Shown here: positions 1 to 6,311 of the stretch, piece after piece
Numbering within the stretch: the stretch's first letter is position 1
How the letters are laid out: each line of letters begins with the position of its first letter
NCBI GenBank assembly: GCA_903895515.1
Contig: CAITUB010000186.1
Span: 1-8,356 of the forward strand
Origin: an uncultured Acidimicrobium sp.
Lineage (GTDB): Bacteria > Actinomycetota > Acidimicrobiia > Acidimicrobiales > Ilumatobacteraceae
Reading direction: 5' to 3'
DNA length: 8,356 bases
The notes under the pieces: model-generated
What the model was told of the DNA's origin: nothing
Databases searched by the model: none
The model's input: only the letters and a program-made list of their open reading frames with translations
Position numbers and translations under genes: made by a program

Positions 1-1861
1 CGAAATGATCCATCCACTTCGAATCGGCAAATTGACTCACCCAAGGTGCATTGAGCACAAGTGCACCCACAACCATCGCAAGTACAACTCGTCCAATTGC
101 AATGGCTTGACGCACGTTTACTCGAGCGACAATTCCGCCAATGGTCCATGCAATTGCGACCCAAACCACAACTGCAAGAAATGTTGGAACAAAGGCAAAT
201 ACCACAGCAGCAAACAGCACTGCAGTTGCAAGCAGTTGAGTCTGTTTTGCGCCACGTAAACCCGACTCAGCCCGAACAAATAGTCGAAGCACCCAGGGAA
301 GCGCAGCGTACACGAGCAAATCACTGAGACGACCTTTGCTTAACGCAATATATGGCAGTGGAACTGCGACATACATCACCATTCCTATTGCGCGAGCGCG
401 AAGTGAAAAATACCCAGATGGAACTTTCCACATCCCAAATGCACCAACAAACACTGATCCAACGATGAGCGCAGTTTGCAATGCCCCTGTGCGACCAAAG
501 GAGATTGCTCCTGCAAGTGCCATCAGCACATACCCGCTTGGATTTGATCCGGCAGAACCAAATCCTCCTTGAGTCCACCCGCTCATGAACGAAGCGACTA
601 ACGCACGTGGTGACTCCGAAGCAGCACGCATCGGTAGAAATTCACCGATACGAGAAACTCCGTTCAGCACAAAGCTACGACTGCCCAACAATACGAATGC
701 GGCTATCGCTAGAAAAATATTCGTCACAAATCGCTGATGCTTAACCGCGTCCTTGCGGTCTTTCTGCGCTAGCGATGCTTGCTGAATTCGCCTACTGCGA
801 CGGCGTATAAACGACGAAAACCTTGCACTACCGGAAACTTGTAAATCATGGATCTCGCTTGCTGAAACAAGACGCAATGGTCGCACCTCAGCCCTGCGAC
901 GAATGATGTACGGCAAGTCAATAATCACTGCAAGCGAAGCTCGAAGCGATGCGAGAGCTGCAGTAAATCCCCCACCGAAAATTCCAGCAACAATTTGCAC
1001 AACGGAGGCGACCAACATCTGCAGCATCACAAAAGGCAGTTGCAAGCCGCCTGAAAGCGAAACCACAGTACGAACACGATTTCTTGCCTGTGCAGAAGTT
1101 CGCTCTAAGTCGTTTGCTCGACTATCGATACCGTTTCTGTGACGCGCTTTTGCTGAAGGAACAATTAACACTCGTGCACCACTCAAATGCGCACGCCAAC
1201 ATAGATCCAAGTCCTCGCCGAAAAAATCAATCTGGCGATTGAACCCTCCAAGTTCCCGGAATAAGTCTGAACGAATGAGCAAGCATGCAGATGAAAGTGC
1301 GAACACGTCACGAACGCTGTCGTGCTGCTCCTGATCTTTTTCATTTTCGCCAATTAGCGGTTCCACTTCGCCAATGCGGTCAACGTTTAGCCCAACACTT
1401 TGCAAAATGGTTGGGTCGTCCCACTCCACAAGTTTTGGACCCACAAGTCCGGCATTCGATCGATACGTCTCTTCTATCAGTCGTTCAATTGCTTCTGGTT
1501 CTAACGCCACGTCGTCGTGCAATAAACAAAAGAATCCGCCTTCACCATCGACAAGACGGGCAACTTCATTGGACACCAACCCAAAGCCAGGATTGCCTTC
1601 AATATGACGAACCACAGCTTGTGGCAAAACCGAATGGATGAGCTCAGTAGGGTCGGAGATCAGCCCATCTTCGTCACCGCCATTGGCTCCAACCACAAGG
1701 AATAAGGTTTGTAATTGCGGGTACGTCTGGGCTGCAAGCGCCTGCAAGGACTCCACAAACCATGGGCCAGGTCGGTAGACCACCATGCTGGCAACAACGG
1801 GCGGCGCAACCTGCGACCTCTTTGGCGACCGAGCAACATCGGCTGAAACGTCGGTATTCAT
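1..1861 (-). CDS. Glycosyltransferase family 2 fused to multi-pass membrane region (partial, C-terminus outside window)
   Basis: The frame stays open from the ATG at 1861-1859 to the window edge: 620 residues visible, no stop. Residues about 20-250 form a GT-A family 2 domain of the WbbL/rhamnosyltransferase-like type. I see a start strand with VVYRPG (28-32), GNPGFG (89-94), the metal/nucleotide motif HDDV (115-118) and GEDLDLCWR (215-223), the usual catalytic-base region. Hydrophobic segments follow from about 276-296 and again from about 373 to the edge, at least five, so the protein is membrane anchored with its GT domain presumably cytoplasmic. Family knowledge: large GT2-membrane fusions occur in actinobacteria and are presumed to act on polyprenyl-linked cell-wall glycans. 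Donor and acceptor cannot be read from sequence. A GTG just before the ATG is an alternative start, and the Shine-Dalgarno is weak (GAACGAG). It is divergent from the small protein and flippase genes. The GT call is secure; the role of the membrane half is inference. Confidence 0.88.
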   Translation of the reverse strand, partial: MNTDVSADVARSPKRSQVAPPVVASMVVYRPGPWFVESLQALAAQTYPQLQTLFLVVGANGGDEDGLISDPTELIHSVLPQAVVRHIEGNPGFGLVSNEVARLVDGEGGFFCLLHDDVALEPEAIERLIEETYRSNAGLVGPKLVEWDDPTILQSVGLNVDRIGEVEPLIGENEKDQEQHDSVRDVFALSSACLLIRSDLFRELGGFNRQIDFFGEDLDLCWRAHLSGARVLIVPSAKARHRNGIDSRANDLERTSAQARNRVRTVVSLSGGLQLPFVMLQMLVASVVQIVAGIFGGGFTAALASLRASLAVIIDLPYIIRRRAEVRPLRLVSASEIHDLQVSGSARFSSFIRRRSRRIQQASLAQKDRKDAVKHQRFVTNIFLAIAAFVLLGSRSFVLNGVSRIGEFLPMRAASESPRALVASFMSGWTQGGFGSAGSNPSGYVLMALAGAISFGRTGALQTALIVGSVFVGAFGMWKVPSGYFSLRARAIGMVMYVAVPLPYIALSKGRLSDLLVYAALPWVLRLFVRAESGLRGAKQTQLLATAVLFAAVVFAFVPTFLAVVVWVAIAWTIGGIVARVNVRQAIAIGRVVLAMVVGALVLNAPWVSQFADSKWMDHF

Positions 1862-1900
1862 CACGGCTCGTTCAGGCTAGTTGGCTACTTCCCAGCCCCC

Positions 1901-1929
1901 ATTTCACCAATATTCACTACTGCTTGCAA
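1901..1929 (-). promoter_or_regulatory. Possible promoter for the GT2-membrane gene
   Basis: On the minus strand TTGCAA (1929-1924) lies 17 nt from TGAAAT (1906-1901). This would start transcription near 1894 and give a leader of about 30 nt. The TTGCAA is palindromic and is the same box proposed for the opposite promoter. This is only a match by eye to a sigma-70-like pattern. Confidence 0.25.
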
Positions 1930-1952
1930 TAGTTAGCACTATGAGATACCCT
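1924..1952 (+). promoter_or_regulatory. Possible promoter for the small protein-flippase pair
   Basis: TTGCAA (1924-1929), a 17-nt spacer and TACCCT (1947-1952), which fits the actinobacterial TAnnnT -10 pattern. Predicted transcription start is near 1959, giving a leader of about 36 nt that contains the AAAGGA ribosome site at 1984-1989. Matched by eye only. Confidence 0.35.
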
Positions 1953-1961
1953 TGTTAGCGC
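1932..1961 (+). repeat. Direct repeat GTTAGC(A/G)C, two copies 22 bp apart
   Basis: GTTAGCAC begins at 1932 and GTTAGCGC at 1954. The copies match at seven of eight bases and are two helical turns apart. One lies in the spacer and the other just after the proposed -10 box of the plus-strand promoter, an arrangement compatible with an operator. The second copy also lies in the loop of a 5-bp inverted repeat (CCTTG 1950-1954, CAAGG 1961-1965). Two short copies can arise by chance. Confidence 0.3.
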
Positions 1962-1994
1962 AAGGTGTACACGCCCCACAGCCAAAGGAACCCC

Positions 1995-2315
1995 ATGAAA
2001 ATTCCAAACGTTAAGTTCCCAACAATTCCAAGTCTCGACCTCACCAAGATTGATGCACAGGCAGTGCTTAACCGCCTCCCTCACATCCCTACTGATCGTG
2101 CATTAGAGATGGCAAAAGATGCTGCTTACACCACTGTTGGTTTTGGCGTTCTCGCCTTTCAGAAAACACAAGTTCGACGCCAAGAAGTGATGGCTGAAGT
2201 GCAGGCGAAACTTCCTGGTGTTGTGGAAGAAGCTGTTACTCAGGCCTCAGCCGCAATCACTAACCTACGAAGGCTTGTTACCAACAGAAAACCAACCACC
2301 GAACAGCACAGCTAG
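1995..2315 (+). CDS. Hypothetical protein, 106 aa, unknown function
   Basis: I do not recognise this protein. The ATG at 1995 is chosen because AAAGGA (1984-1989) sits 5 nt upstream; an in-frame GTG at 1965 lacks such a site. Residues 1-35 are rich in Pro, Ile and Leu with short repeats of the kind IPxLDL. Residues 41-56 are a mildly hydrophobic stretch (AAYTTVGFGVLAF). Residues 57-95 are charged and helix-like with Gln, Glu, Arg and Ala, and the tail is polar (NRKPTTEQHS). There is no signal peptide, Cys or metal motif. The look is of a small amphipathic, possibly membrane-associated helical protein. The next gene, a flippase-like protein, begins inside its 3' end, so the two are probably co-transcribed and translationally linked. 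A role alongside the flippase is inference from position only. Confidence 0.72.
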   Translation: MKIPNVKFPTIPSLDLTKIDAQAVLNRLPHIPTDRALEMAKDAAYTTVGFGVLAFQKTQVRRQEVMAEVQAKLPGVVEEAVTQASAAITNLRRLVTNRKPTTEQHS

Positions 2316-3609
2316 TTCGAAAATCGCCCTCCCTGAGGGCACCGCATCAGTTGGAATTGGATTATTCATCGCCGGTATTTCGGCGTATGTATTTTTCAAA
2401 ATTGGACAACAGGCACTTGGGCAAGACGGCTTTAAGCCAATTGTTGCCATGTGGTTCATTGCCTTCGCTCTGATTCCTGGATTTTTTCTCCCAATCGAGC
2501 AAGAAGTAAGTAGAGCACTTTCGCACCGTCGCGCAATTGGCGAAGGTGGATTGCCAATCGTTAAACGCGTTTTACAAATTACCGTCATCATTTTCGTTGC
2601 ACTGTGTGTTGTTGTCTTTGCGCTTTCTTCGCAGATCAATAGCAACCTGTTTGACGGAAATGGCGTAGTGACATGGTGTCTACTCCTATCTCTTGCGACG
2701 TATGCGCCGATGCATCTCGCGAGAGGGATTTGTTCAGGAAATGCACGGTTTGGTTCATACGGATTAATCATTGGACTCGACGGAGCAATTCGAGTACTCA
2801 GTTGCGCAGCGTTATGGATTGCTGGGGTAACCAACGTTGGTGCATACGCACTGACCATTGCGCTTTCACCAGTTGTCGGCGTCATTATTGCCGCGCTTTC
2901 AGGAAAGCTGAAAACCGAACCAGGCCCGCAAGCTTCGTGGGCAGAAGTAACCCCAAACCTTGGTTGGTTGCTTCTCGGTTCGCTGTTTGCTGCCGCACTG
3001 GTAAATGCTGGGCCAATCACCGTTGACATTCTTGGTCACGATGCGCCACCAGAACTCGTCACCCGATTCGGCAATGCAGTGATTTTTGCCCGCATTCCAT
3101 TGTTCCTGTTTCAAGCAGTTCAAGCAGCACTGCTGCCCCGACTTGCCCGACTTGCTGCACAACGAAAACTTTCTGAATTTAAACGGGGATTGCAGCAGCT
3201 GCTCATACTCGTGGCATCGGTAGGCGTTCTTGGAACTGCAGGCGCGTTTGCTCTTGGCCCGTGGGTGCTCAATCTTGTATACGACGGTGGAATTGATCGT
3301 CGAACTATGACTTTGCTTGCATTTTCCAGCGCGTTGTACATGCTCGCACTCGCTATCGCTCAGGCTGTTATTGCATTGAGCGGTCATGCACGAGTTGCTG
3401 TTGGCTGGTGCGCAGGGTTTGTCGCGTTTGCTCTTGTCGCTTGGCTATCAAGTAATGACTTGTACCTGAGGGTGGAACTTGCTCTTGTTGCTAGTTCGCT
3501 GGTTTCGCTTGCAATATTCGTCGTTTCACTGACGCAAAAAATGTCTGGCAATGCAGTATTTGATGATGCTTCAATTATCGATGCGTTCGCTGAACGTCCA
3601 CTCGACTAA
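2218..3609 (+). CDS. Multi-pass membrane protein, polysaccharide flippase-like (MOP superfamily)
   Basis: Up to 463 residues with about a dozen hydrophobic segments from residue 44 to 440 (for example 44-62, 75-92, 119-137, 150-165, 208-228, 249-265, 325-345, 366-388, 395-410, 420-438). Length and topology fit Wzx/MurJ-like lipid-linked oligosaccharide flippases. ARIPLFLFQAVQAALLPRLA (291-310) resembles the conserved mid-protein helix of that group. Its likely job is to move a lipid-linked sugar across the membrane, possibly one built by neighbouring glycosyltransferases; the substrate is unknown. The start is unclear. No ATG exists before the first membrane segment. Candidates are GTG 2218 (98-nt overlap with the preceding gene), TTG 2221 and TTG 2275 (41-nt overlap, 444 aa), none with a good Shine-Dalgarno. 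The first 35 residues from GTG 2218 look non-native, so TTG 2275 is a serious alternative. The stop directly abuts the gmd stop on the other strand. Confidence 0.78.
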   Translation: MLWKKLLLRPQPQSLTYEGLLPTENQPPNSTASSKIALPEGTASVGIGLFIAGISAYVFFKIGQQALGQDGFKPIVAMWFIAFALIPGFFLPIEQEVSRALSHRRAIGEGGLPIVKRVLQITVIIFVALCVVVFALSSQINSNLFDGNGVVTWCLLLSLATYAPMHLARGICSGNARFGSYGLIIGLDGAIRVLSCAALWIAGVTNVGAYALTIALSPVVGVIIAALSGKLKTEPGPQASWAEVTPNLGWLLLGSLFAAALVNAGPITVDILGHDAPPELVTRFGNAVIFARIPLFLFQAVQAALLPRLARLAAQRKLSEFKRGLQQLLILVASVGVLGTAGAFALGPWVLNLVYDGGIDRRTMTLLAFSSALYMLALAIAQAVIALSGHARVAVGWCAGFVAFALVAWLSSNDLYLRVELALVASSLVSLAIFVVSLTQKMSGNAVFDDASIIDAFAERPLD

Positions 3610-4596
3610 CTATTTGCTGAGACGTCGAGTCTCATATTCAAGGTCATGCTCAACCATCATGCTTACGAGTTGCTCAAAATTCACTTCTGGTTGCCAGCCC
3701 AGCTTTGCCTTTGCCTTCGCTGGGTCTCCGATGAGCAAATCCACTTCTGCAGGACGCAGGAACTTTGGGTCGTGCCGAACGTAAGGGCGCCAATCACCCA
3801 ATCCGACTTTGTCGAATGCCAGCGTGAGGAATTCTTCAACTGAGTGGGTTTCACCAGTTGCAATTACATAGTCATCTGGTTCATCTTGTTGCAACATCAA
3901 CCACATTGCTTTCACATAGTCGCCCGCATAACCCCAGTCGCGTTTTGCGTCGGTGTTGCCAAGTACGAGTTCTTTATCAACGCCCAGCTTGATACGTGCT
4001 GCAGTGTTAGTGATTTTCCGAGTAACGAATTCCAATCCACGACGTGGACCTTCATGAGTGAACAAAATTCCAGAACACGCATAGAGGTCGTAGCTCTCTC
4101 GGTAGTTCATGGTGATGTTGTGACCGAACACCTTGGCGACGCCGTATGGCGAGCGAGGATGAAACGGAGTCATCTCGGTTTGCGGCACTTCACGTACTTT
4201 GCCAAACATTTCAGAGGACGAAGCCTGGTAAAAGCGAATAGGGTTGTTCTGCGCTCCGCCAACCATGCGAACGGCCTCGAGCGCACGAAGCACTCCAAGT
4301 CCGGTCACGTTTGCCGTGAGTTCTGCCTGATTAAACGACATAGCAACAAAGGAAATGGCTCCCAGGTTGTAGAACTCGTCTGGTTGCACATATTCAAGGG
4401 CTGTGACCAAACTGGTGAGGTCGGTGAGATCTCCAGGGATTATCTCTACGTAAGGAAATTCATCTCGAAGGAGTTCCGCACGCGGATTGTGCTGCCCCTT
4501 CATCATGCCGTACACCTTGTACCCCTTCCCATGCAGGAACTCTGCGAGGTGGCGACCGTCTTGGCCAGTGATTCCGGTGATAAAGGCTTTACGCAT
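3610..4596 (-). CDS. gmd: GDP-mannose 4,6-dehydratase
   Basis: Converts GDP-D-mannose to GDP-4-keto-6-deoxy-D-mannose with bound NADP, in the cytoplasm; the product feeds GDP-fucose, GDP-rhamnose and related deoxy sugars. The protein is 328 aa, slightly shorter than the usual 340-370. The nucleotide-binding motif GITGQDG is at 8-14, SSSEMFG at 126-132 carries the catalytic Ser/Thr-Glu region, and SPYGVAK (149-155) supplies the catalytic Tyr151 and Lys155. HEGPRRG and a GNTDAKRDWGYAGDYVKAMW block are characteristic of Gmd. The ATG at 4596-4594 is chosen because the fold begins right after it (MRKAFITG). The frame could be extended upstream to 4704, but that stretch is antisense to cofD and unlike Gmd. 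There is no Shine-Dalgarno; a TAGATT box 10 nt upstream suggests a leaderless or nearly leaderless message. No GDP-fucose synthase (fcl) or rmd is visible in the window. Confidence 0.95.
   Translation of the reverse strand: MRKAFITGITGQDGRHLAEFLHGKGYKVYGMMKGQHNPRAELLRDEFPYVEIIPGDLTDLTSLVTALEYVQPDEFYNLGAISFVAMSFNQAELTANVTGLGVLRALEAVRMVGGAQNNPIRFYQASSSEMFGKVREVPQTEMTPFHPRSPYGVAKVFGHNITMNYRESYDLYACSGILFTHEGPRRGLEFVTRKITNTAARIKLGVDKELVLGNTDAKRDWGYAGDYVKAMWLMLQQDEPDDYVIATGETHSVEEFLTLAFDKVGLGDWRPYVRHDPKFLRPAEVDLLIGDPAKAKAKLGWQPEVNFEQLVSMMVEHDLEYETRRLSK
3618..3634. terminator. Small hairpin at the flippase/gmd convergent junction, possible weak terminator
   Basis: TGAGAC (3618-3623), loop GTCGA, GTCTCA (3629-3634): a perfect 6-bp stem with a 5-nt loop, starting 9 nt after the flippase stop and lying inside the last codons of gmd. 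No T-run follows on either strand, so intrinsic termination would be weak at best. Confidence 0.2.
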
Positions 4597-4606
4597 AACG
4601 GGTTCA

Positions 4607-4612
4607 AATCTA
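4607..4612 (-). promoter_or_regulatory. gmd: Candidate -10 box for gmd
   Basis: TAGATT on the minus strand ends 10 nt before the gmd ATG, and no Shine-Dalgarno lies between. A start 7 nt downstream would leave a leader of about 4 nt. No convincing -35 box was found, which is common in actinobacteria. Confidence 0.4.
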
Positions 4613-4616
4613 TCAG

Positions 4617-4622
4617 TACGAT
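4617..4622 (+). promoter_or_regulatory. cofD: Candidate -10 box for a leaderless cofD-cofE message
   Basis: TACGAT (TAnnnT) ends exactly 7 nt before the GTG at 4630. This is the spacing expected if transcription starts at the first base of the start codon. The lack of a Shine-Dalgarno agrees with a leaderless transcript. No clear -35 box; any such element would lie in the first codons of gmd. Confidence 0.45.
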
Positions 4623-4629
4623 CACTGGC

Positions 4630-5598
4630 GTGATTGCCGTTCTTGCTGGTGGTGTTGGCGCTGCACGATTTCTTCGTGGGCTCATGCTTGAAGTCGAACC
4701 CCAATACATCACGTCAATTGTCAATACTGGCGACGACACCGTGCTCCATGGCTTATGCATTTCGCCAGACCTCGACACAGTGACATACACACTTGCTGGC
4801 GCAATTGACCCCGAACGCGGTTGGGGTTTAGAAAATGAAACATGGATTGCAATGGGCGCATTGTCCAGATATGCCACAACTCGCCCACTTCATTCACACG
4901 CTGCGCCAACTTGGTTCAACCTTGGTGACAAAGATTTAGCAACACATTTTTACCGAACTGCTCGTCTTGCTGAAGGCGCAACGCTTGCCCAGGTGACTGC
5001 GGAAATTGCTCAAGCATGGGGACTTAACCTGCAACTTGTTCCCATGACCAATAACAGCGTGCAAACAGTGATCACGCTTGCCGAAGACTGCGAAGCTGGT
5101 AAAGCGGGAGCAGAAATTAGTTTTCAGGAATACTTTGTGAAGCATCATCACAGCGTTGCGGCTTCGGCTGTGAAGTTTGTTGGTTCAGCAGAAGCAACGC
5201 CAAATGGGTTAGAACTTCTTGCAAGCGCAGATTCCGTTCTGATCGCACCGTCAAACCCGCTAGTTTCGATTGCACCTATTCGGTCGCTTGCTGGAGTGGA
5301 CAACATCCTTGCTCAGCGTCGCGATTCGGTATGTGCGATATCGCCAATTGTGAATGGCACGGCCCTGAAAGGCCCAGCCGATCGCCTCATGACCGAACTC
5401 GGTCACGAATCAACAGTCGTTGGCGTAGCAAAAATTTATGCACCAATTTGTGGCACACTTATTATCGATAACGCTGATGCGCATCTTGCTTCTGCAGTTG
5501 AAGCCCAAGGCATGCGCTGCATCGTTACCGACACCATCATGAAATCACCGCAAGTTTCTGCTGCGCTTGCGAAAACAGCATTGGATGCAACTCGATGA
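4630..5598 (+). CDS. cofD: 2-phospho-L-lactate/phosphoenolpyruvate transferase, F420 biosynthesis (CofD/FbiA)
   Basis: Transfers the phospholactate or phosphoenolpyruvate moiety from its guanylyl-activated donor to the deazaflavin Fo, giving F420-0 or dehydro-F420-0, in the cytoplasm. At 322 aa it matches the family. Motifs: GGVGAARFLRG (7-17), NTGDD (32-36), LCISPDLDTVTYTL (42-55), ERGWGL (62-67), TWFNLGDKDLATH (94-106), APSNPLVSIAPI (206-217) and SPIVNGTALKGPADRL (238-253). The GTG at 4630 is chosen because the first strand (MIAVLAGG) starts there. The same frame stays open upstream as far as 3844, but that part is antisense to gmd. Position 139-142 reads MTNN where homologues I recall have (S/T)DD. 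cofE follows with an ATGA overlap. Divergent from gmd with 33 bp between starts. Whether the substrate is phospholactate or PEP cannot be told from sequence; PEP is the established substrate of mycobacterial FbiA. Confidence 0.94.
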   Translation: MIAVLAGGVGAARFLRGLMLEVEPQYITSIVNTGDDTVLHGLCISPDLDTVTYTLAGAIDPERGWGLENETWIAMGALSRYATTRPLHSHAAPTWFNLGDKDLATHFYRTARLAEGATLAQVTAEIAQAWGLNLQLVPMTNNSVQTVITLAEDCEAGKAGAEISFQEYFVKHHHSVAASAVKFVGSAEATPNGLELLASADSVLIAPSNPLVSIAPIRSLAGVDNILAQRRDSVCAISPIVNGTALKGPADRLMTELGHESTVVGVAKIYAPICGTLIIDNADAHLASAVEAQGMRCIVTDTIMKSPQVSAALAKTALDATR

Positions 5599-6308
5599 AC
5601 AGACTGACTGCATGGGGCATTGCGGGAATTGGCGAAATAGTTCCTGGAGACCAAGTTGGCGACATTGTGGTGAACGCTTGTCGCAACGAGCCGAATGGAC
5701 CACTGCAAGACAACGACGTTGTTGTAGTAACTCAAAAGATTGTGTCAAAGGCCGAGGGTCGACTTGTTGAAATTGATCCAGACGACCCACTTAGCCACAA
5801 GCAATTAGTTGAAGATGAAGCCGTGCGGATTGTGCGTAGACGCGGCGACTTGATTATTACCGAAACCAAACATGGCTTTATTTGTGCAAACAGTGGAATT
5901 GATCTGTCAAACGTTGAACGCGGATTCGCCGCGCTACTGCCGCTCGACAGCGACCGATCTGCGCGCCGTATCCGAGACATTATTCAAGCAAAATTGGGCG
6001 TATCTGTTGGAGTCATTGTGAGCGACACATTTGGACGACCATGGCGCAAAGGTCTAACCGATGTCGCAATTGGAGTCGCAGGAATTGCCGCAGTAGTTGA
6101 CCTGCGCGGAACGCCAGATGCCCTTGGTCGCACCATGCAAGTAACCGAAGTGTGTGTTGCCGACGAACTCGCCAGCACAGCAGAACTCGTGATGGGAAAA
6201 TCTTCAGGCATTCCTGTCGCCATCGTGCGCGGTGCAGATGCTTCTTGGTTCCGTGATGCATCGATGGACGAAATCGTTCGCCCGCCGCAGGAAGATTTAT
6301 TCCGCTAA
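5595..6308 (+). CDS. cofE: F420-0:gamma-L-glutamate ligase (CofE), stand-alone form
   Basis: GTP-dependent ligase that adds the gamma-linked glutamate tail to F420-0, finishing the F420 cofactor. The protein is 237 aa. Family motifs: TQKIVSKAEGRLV (46-58), ETKHGFICANSGIDLSNVE (90-108, substrate and metal region), LPLDSDRSARRI (115-126) and SDTFGRPWRKGLTDVAIG (143-160), followed by GTPDALGRTMQVTE. The ATG overlaps the cofD stop in ATGA, so translation is coupled and the two enzymes are probably made together. It ends right after RPPQEDLFR, the place where the mycobacterial FbiB continues into a C-terminal FMN-binding nitroreductase-like domain, so this is the ligase alone, as in archaeal CofE. 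Its stop is 3 nt from the stop of the convergent SDR gene. The reductase needed for a dehydro-F420 route would have to be encoded elsewhere. Confidence 0.95.
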   Translation: MNRLTAWGIAGIGEIVPGDQVGDIVVNACRNEPNGPLQDNDVVVVTQKIVSKAEGRLVEIDPDDPLSHKQLVEDEAVRIVRRRGDLIITETKHGFICANSGIDLSNVERGFAALLPLDSDRSARRIRDIIQAKLGVSVGVIVSDTFGRPWRKGLTDVAIGVAGIAAVVDLRGTPDALGRTMQVTEVCVADELASTAELVMGKSSGIPVAIVRGADASWFRDASMDEIVRPPQEDLFR

Positions 6309-6311
6309 CTG

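Noticed and set aside
5..578. Short open frames on both strands at the left edge
   Set aside because: All lie within the continuous minus-strand membrane region of the glycosyltransferase and show no motif or ribosome site of their own.
2265..3029. 254-aa minus-strand open frame
   Set aside because: It lies wholly antisense to the flippase-like gene, and its composition (rich in Pro, Ser, Thr, Ala) is typical of a shadow frame with no recognisable domain.
3844..4629. Upstream extension of the cofD reading frame, giving a 584-aa protein
   Set aside because: This stretch is antisense to the highly conserved gmd gene and has no resemblance to CofD; the CofD fold begins at the GTG at 4630.
4597..4704. 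36-residue N-terminal extension of Gmd
   Set aside because: It overlaps the conserved start of cofD antisense, and Gmd proteins begin at the MRKAFITG position.
5356..5376. GGCC-stem inverted repeat around GGCCCTGAAAGGCCC as a terminator
   Set aside because: It lies inside the conserved NGTALKGPADRL coding motif of cofD with no T-run, so it is best explained by codon sequence.
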